Source: Neurospora tetraspora
Lineage: Eukaryota; Ascomycota; Sordariomycetes; Sordariales; Sordariaceae
Length of the DNA stretch: 64,000 nt
Direction of reading: 5' to 3'
Assembly (NCBI RefSeq): GCF_033439725.1
Contig: NW_026944383.1
Span: forward strand, 1,984,001 to 2,048,000
In this document: piece by piece, positions 58,703 to 64,000 of the stretch
How positions within the stretch are numbered: the first letter of the stretch is position 1
How the letters are laid out: each line of letters starts with the position of its first letter
Notes under the pieces: generated by a model
What the model saw: the letters and a program-made list of their open reading frames with translations, nothing else
Database searches by the model: none
Told to the model about the DNA's origin: nothing
Position numbers and translations under genes: made by a program

Positions 58703-61143
58703 CTCTCTTCAACCTTTACTCAGATGATGATGCGAAAATGGGGCTTCTGAGAAGAGAAAACTTGAAAGCCTAATTTGAGATAGACGAAAGTCCGTAACCG
58801 CTGTTATCTCTTCATGGGCGGGCCGCACTCATCAGTGGTTCGAAAGTCAAAACATCATGATAGTACTCTTTTTCCTTATGCTGGAATGGACTATTATACA
58901 CGAGGCCCGTACGCGAAAGATGACCTTACTGACTACGGTGAAGCCAGATACGTGGATGAAGGTCGCTTCTGGCGTTTCATACAATCATTTCATCGCTGTG
59001 ATTTGTACCTTCGAGGCGCCACTCCTGAATCATTATTCGTGGCACCAAAGTCTCAAGCTCTTCACTCACCGCCAATAACCACGAGCCGCCAGCGTATCGC
59101 TTCAACTACGATTAAAGTTAAGGTTCGCTGGACTTGTAACAGATGATGCAAGAGCCTCGAAGCGGAAGGTATGACAGTGGAACGTGTTCGTGGTAACTTT
59201 CGTTGCTGATGGTTTCCGGTACTTTTAGGTTTAAAGTGATCCCTCAGGGGTAAGTGTAGCTGCGGCTAACTGGGAAGGACAACGAACGGTTAGGGAAAGG
59301 GGACCACGCACATTGGGTTTCCGTTCGAATGGCCAGGTTCAAATCCCATTCTTTGTCAGTTCACCTCCCTTGGTCACATGTATGTATGTACGGTACTCGA
59401 CGGTAACACAGACAACAAACATGCCGGCCTACCCACAACATATCCGCCCGTCCGACGACGTTGGGAAACAAGATCCAGCGCGGCTCCTGCCGCCTTGAAA
59501 TCGAGGTGACGGAGACAGCCGGCGGATAATTCCACTTTGGTTATCATTGGTTGTTCCGGAATTCCGAGAACGTGAAGCCATCTTTATCTCATCAACGACA
59601 TCAATTTCGGTTGTCCCATTTATGAACACGACAACAGCCATCACAGATCCGTCCCTTTGTGTGCCGGCACGACGAACACCTTGTTGCTGACAACATTGGG
59701 CCATCCGCTGTGACTGGATTAGCTTTCTCACGAACATGTCCAACTCCGGTCTTGAATCCTCTCCCCCACAGCACAAGAGAATAGGAGCCTCAACCGAGTT
59801 CAGCTCCGATCGCGGTTCGTTCTTACTTCCCGCACATATTCAATGCCACGGAGCAATGGGTACAGAGTGAGCCAGCTGACCATGGCGGCCCCAGATTGAC
59901 TGGACATGGTATTACGCTGTCACTCATTCATCGGCCACACCAGTCTCATCCTCGTGCGGGTGGTACGAGGCGAGGCCTAACTACGGCACACAACGGTTGT
60001 CCTGACCGAACCGACCCAGGGCAGGTACAGCGTCGGAACTCACCTGTCAACGGTTGCTCCTTGGCACACGGTCCTACCGCTAAGCAATATTGTGGTAGCT
60101 TTGTGTTTCTCACAAATTCGCCATGGTCCATATCAACTCGGGAATCGGAGCCAGTGAGGTAGCACGGCTCCAACACCAAGCTATACCTTGTTCATCTCCC
60201 AGAATCCTGACTTGTGACCACCGGTATGCACTCTATATTGCGTGCATGCCCATGTCCGGAAGCTGAAGCGCCACGCAGGCTTGGAGCAGCAGGCTTTGGT
60301 CTACCTTTTGCCCCGTGGACCCAGGTGTCGCAGGACAAGAACGGATGGCAACTGCTTCAACGCATGGCAGGATAACCTCAAGGCAGCGGATACGGGGTGT
60401 GCGAGTGCAACACCCCTGCTTTTCATTGGGACTTGCAGCCAATTTTATACATCTCATCCCCTATCGGTCACACAGAGTATTCTTGTGTCACGGAACTCTC
60501 CAGGCGGTCTATGATTTACCCAGTCGGTTGATAGCAGCCAGCAAGTCTCTGAAGGACAACGGCCGTTGAAACAATGGTGGACGATCTCTTTGGGCTGCCT
60601 GCTTTTCGTGTCCTTAACGCCCAATCTTGCAAGTGTTCGGTGTACGGCTACGGGGACGCGCCGCCAAGGTCAGCCAGGCTCACCTTTGCCCGTGCAGTCG
60701 TCCCCAACCACCACGAGAGTTGCACCTTCCAGTCAAGATGATACTTTTACCCAACGTCATCGGAAAGAGAACCTGGGAATTTTACCATACTTACTAGTGT
60801 ACTGGGACAAACAGTGGGCCGAAGCCGAGATTTTTGTCGGCTGACCTAACCTCCCTTGCAGCTGGTGCCGCAACGAGACAAACCTGCCGGCATCTGCTGA
60901 TAACCGGAACACCATTCACTAGACTTTATACTGTTGCCTGGGTGGGGGACCAGGAATTCTTATCTTTCAAGTCTTGAAAACTATTTCTTCGGACAAAGTA
61001 GCCCGTGGGCATTCTCAATCACCCGACACCGCACGGATCGTCACTGTCGTCAAGGTTGTCCAGTTGCGGCCGGAGGTGTCTGGACTCAAATATCCGGACT
61101 CGACAGACTCGGCAAACAGCCGTCGATGCGACAAGCAAACAAG
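58703..61143. other. 2.4-kb intergenic region upstream of the MFS transporter
   Basis: No gene is supported; composition is balanced and open frames are short and overlapping. A match to a Pol III B box at about 59,336 has no accompanying cloverleaf and is treated as chance. Confidence 0.5.
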
Positions 61144-63269
61144 ATGGCCTCGAACGAGAAGGACAAAGCCTCGACCGGAAGCACGGCCGAGAAGGCCCTG
61201 GCTCACAACCCACCTTCCGGTTCGGAAAAGACAGAAGGCCCTCAAGCCAGCGCTACGAAGGCCCTCGACGGAACCCACCAAGCCTCAAGCACCTCGACAG
61301 ACTTTGAGCAGCACAATGAAGATTCTACTGTGAGAGATATCTTCATCGAACCTTCCGTGCCAGATTTACTGACATTATCCTTCTCAGCGTCTGAGTGTCC
61401 GCAAAGCATTGGCTCTAGCAGCCTTAGCTTGCTGCTGGACCAATGCGCAAGCTCCTCTGTATCTGTTCGGTAAGAAGACATCAATCGTACTGCTTCAACT
61501 CAAGTCATCATTCAGCTAACCTATTTACCAGCTGCCGTACCTGTCTTCGTCTACCGAGAGCTTGGAGGAGTTGATCACTGGGTCTGGTTCATCACTGCTC
61601 ATCTACTCGCCACTGCCGCCATTTCGCCTTTCGTTGGTCGTTTCTCCGATGTATTTGGACGCCGCTGGGTTGCTCTGGCTGGCAGCAGCTTGATCGTTGT
61701 TGGCCAGATCATGTGTGGTGTTGCCGAGAACATGGATATCTTCATCGGTAAGTCCATTCGGGCAATTCCCCTGTTAACACTGATTCAATACTCCATACTG
61801 ACACCCCAACCAGGCGGAATGGCTCTAACCGGAATTGGCACCGGCATCAACGAGCTCACAGCCCTCGCGGGAACAGCTGAACTCGCCCCCATTGCGCATC
61901 GTGGCTACTACATTGCCGGTATGATTCTCACCATCATCCCTCTTTTGCCATCGGTCATGTACTCCCAGATCATCTCGGCCTTCTCGACCTGGAGGTACAT
62001 CTCGATTCTCACAGGCGGCTGGGCACTGGTCGGGCTTGTAATGACTGCCCTCTTCTACCATCCTCCTGCGCCGACAGAGGACCTCAACTGGAAACAAAAG
62101 CTTTCGCTCATGAAGGATATGGATGTGGTCGGTGGTGTCCTCTCTATCGCTGGGTTGGCTCTGCTGGAAGTTGGTCTTCTGGGCGGAGGATATCAGGTTC
62201 GTGACAGACAGACTTCGCTACGACCATGTTGTACGTCTCTTGACTGAATAACTAACAAACACTTTCTAGTATGCGTGGACAAGTGCGAGAGTCTTAGCTC
62301 CCCTGATTTTGGGACTCTTCGCACTCATTGTCTTTGGCCTTTGGGAATTCAAGGGAGCCAAAACCCCCATGATCCCAAGAGACTTGGGTCCGGCCCCCCG
62401 TACACTCATCATGACCATGATCATCACCTTCATTTCCGGCGCCAACTTCTTTTCTGTTTTGATGTTATGGCCGAGCGAAGCGTATAATGTCTACGGTAAC
62501 AAGTAAGGGTTGCCCATTTGTTCCTCCTCCTCACACCTTCTTCGCCCTATTTCCACACTCGATCTCGACCACTAACGTAGAACCTCGTCTAACTAGTCCC
62601 TACGGTGTCGGCTTCCGCGGCATGCCCTTCCCCTTCGGCATCCTCGCCGGCTGCGTCATCTCGCTCTACCTCCTCTCACGCTTTCCGCGACACATCAAAT
62701 GGATCGTCCTCCTCACCTGCTGCATCATGACAGCCGGGTGCGGCGCCCTCGCCTCCGCCCGTCTCGACAACATCCACACCATGTACGCCGTCCTCTTCAT
62801 CGCCGGCCTGGGCGTAGGGGGCATCGTGGTGCCGGCTTCAACAATCGCCACCATCATCGCGCCGAGGGACTTTATCGCCACCATTACGGCCTTGACCATC
62901 TCGATCCGCATCGTCGGCGGGGTGATCGGATACACGGTTTACTACAACGTGTTCATCCAGAAGCTGGTACCCCAGCTTACGAAATCCGTAGTGGGAGCAT
63001 GCATAAAGAGCGGGATCACCAACAAGGAAACCATCGGCGCGGTGATCGAGCTGACGGGCGCCTCGCTGGTGGACGAGATTCGCATGCTTCCTGGAGTCAC
63101 GGACGACAGCTGGGCGGTGATCGTGGCGGCCGGTCAGGAGGCGTACGTGAGGGCGTATCCGTGGGTGTACTACTGCAGCATTGCGTTTGGCGGAGTGTCA
63201 ATTTTGGCGAGCCTGGGCGTGGAGGATATCTCGGGCTTGATCGATAGGACGGTTATGGTTCATATGTGA
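61144..63269 (+). CDS. MFS transporter, trichothecene-efflux-pump (TRI12) family
   Basis: Plasma-membrane proton antiporter/uniporter of the fungal TRI12/siderophore-transporter-like group; substrate unknown. Exons: 61144-61329, 61388-61469, 61532-61747, 61814-62196, 62270-62502, 62597-63269, all phases agreeing, 590 aa. The start at 61144 (AAGATGGCC) gives a 60-residue polar cytoplasmic N-terminus; a Met six codons upstream is also possible. The first membrane helix (KALALAALACCW) appears only when the short intron at 61330-61387 is removed. ELGGVDHWVWF and ATAAISPFVGRFSDVFGRRW hold the MFS loop 2-3 motif (GRxSDxFGRR). GGMALTGIGTGINELTALAG and WRYISILTGGWALVGLVMTA are typical of TRI12 proteins, and 14 helices are expected. 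Intron 61748-61813 is 66 nt without a stop. No biosynthetic cluster is visible beside it. Confidence 0.93.
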
Positions 63270-64000
63270 GGGGACCATGGCTGGCGCCTTGGGGTGGCGT
63301 GGTGTGGTGTCTGTCTGGCGGTTTTCTCGGGTTTTCTTACCCCATCAGCGCGGAGCGATTTGACTTCTTATCAGAGCGGCAAGCGATGCGGTCTTTGTGA
63401 GTTTCGTATGGGGGTCGTTGGGCTTGGCTGGGAGGATTTGCTGTAGGTTTGATCTTGGGACATCTGGGGAGGGATATCTCGAGCACCTACTTCGCTGTAA
63501 TATCGGGAGATTCATGCATACACTGGGAGGACTTGATCTGTAAGGACTCAGGGACGACTTGTTTGATGTAGATAGTATAGGGCTATAGCCAGTGTTGTCG
63601 AATCTCTGGGGGAGGATGATCGTGAACGAGGACTGTTTCGAACTATATACCATAGCGCTAGTTTAATGTAGATAGAGAATTCTCTGGCTTTCACGGCATG
63701 AAACTGTCCAGACGGACTGGAAGCAATACGATAATGTCATATGCTAGATTCGTATTTAGCTGTCATTAGTACTATTAATACCTACATATCCCGAAACCCC
63801 GTGCTTGACTCATCACTAACAAACAAAACCTGTCCCAGCTCCTGTACCGAGAAACTCCCTCCGTTTATGACAAGATAGAGCATAAAAGCAACCCGCTTTC
63901 CCACTCTACCGTATTTCCTCTCCTCCTATTACAGTAAGTACATCCCCATAAATGAAGAGTTATTCGTGGGTTCCCAAACACCTAATGAAAGACTGTCTCC
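63270..64000. other. 3' flank of the transporter to window end
   Basis: No gene is supported. A 102-codon minus-strand open frame at 63345-63653 has no recognisable features. Confidence 0.5.

Noticed and set aside
59313-59360. GGTTCAAATCC match to a Pol III B box
   Set aside because: Flanks do not form a T stem or acceptor stem and no T run follows.
52602-63269. Secondary-metabolite or siderophore gene cluster from the reductase to the transporter
   Set aside because: No synthase, hydroxylase or other biosynthetic gene lies between them; only a secreted protein, a 5S gene and a tRNA-like unit.

Overview
This is nuclear DNA of a filamentous ascomycete. Short introns (about 50-300 nt) with GTAAGT/GTATGT-type donors interrupt most genes. 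A free-standing 5S rRNA gene lies among protein genes, as is usual in Pezizomycotina. A 20-kb island of extreme A+T bias carries the transition-only divergence left by repeat-induced point mutation (RIP). The gene set and this combination fit Sordariales best, with Neurospora or a close relative as the likeliest host. That assignment is inference and was not searched.

Left arm (1-12,235). The 3' end of a LEU4 2-isopropylmalate synthase gene is followed by a complete importin-beta gene (KAP95, 7 exons). Next is a polyglutamine- and Gln/Ala-rich Zn2Cys6 transcription factor of 8 or 9 exons. All three are on the + strand.

AT island (about 12,235-32,915). I see no intact gene here. It holds several diverged tandem arrays (periods of about 72, 78, 66, 110, 131 and 154 bp) and a (TCC)n tract that survived. 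The 131-bp array at the right edge differs between its copies only by transitions over about 127 bp, which is direct evidence for RIP.

Middle (33-49.6 kb). This is an ordinary housekeeping stretch. In order it contains MIC19 (+, mitochondrial MICOS subunit), TYW3 (-, wybutosine synthesis), an Erf2-type DHHC palmitoyltransferase (-), a small mitochondrial membrane protein (+), NC2-beta/Dr1 (-) with an AT-hook-encoding repeat array just downstream, a short-chain dehydrogenase (-), and a TDA3-like FAD oxidoreductase (+). The functions are varied and no operon-like logic is expected.

Right arm (49.6-64 kb). This part is gene-poor and more accessory. It holds a ferric-reductase/NADPH-oxidase-type flavocytochrome with a large disordered insertion (+), a small secreted Ecp2/Hce2-like protein (-), the 5S rRNA gene (-), a tRNA-like Pol III unit with an abnormal central domain (+), and a TRI12-family MFS transporter (+). 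Metalloreductase, secreted protein and exporter could be read as an environment-facing group, but nothing in the sequence shows co-regulation.

No CRISPR array, insertion sequence or convincing intact transposon is visible. The most unusual items are the tRNA-like unit at 58.58 kb, the AT-hook array beside NC2-beta, and the RIP-marked tandem duplications.
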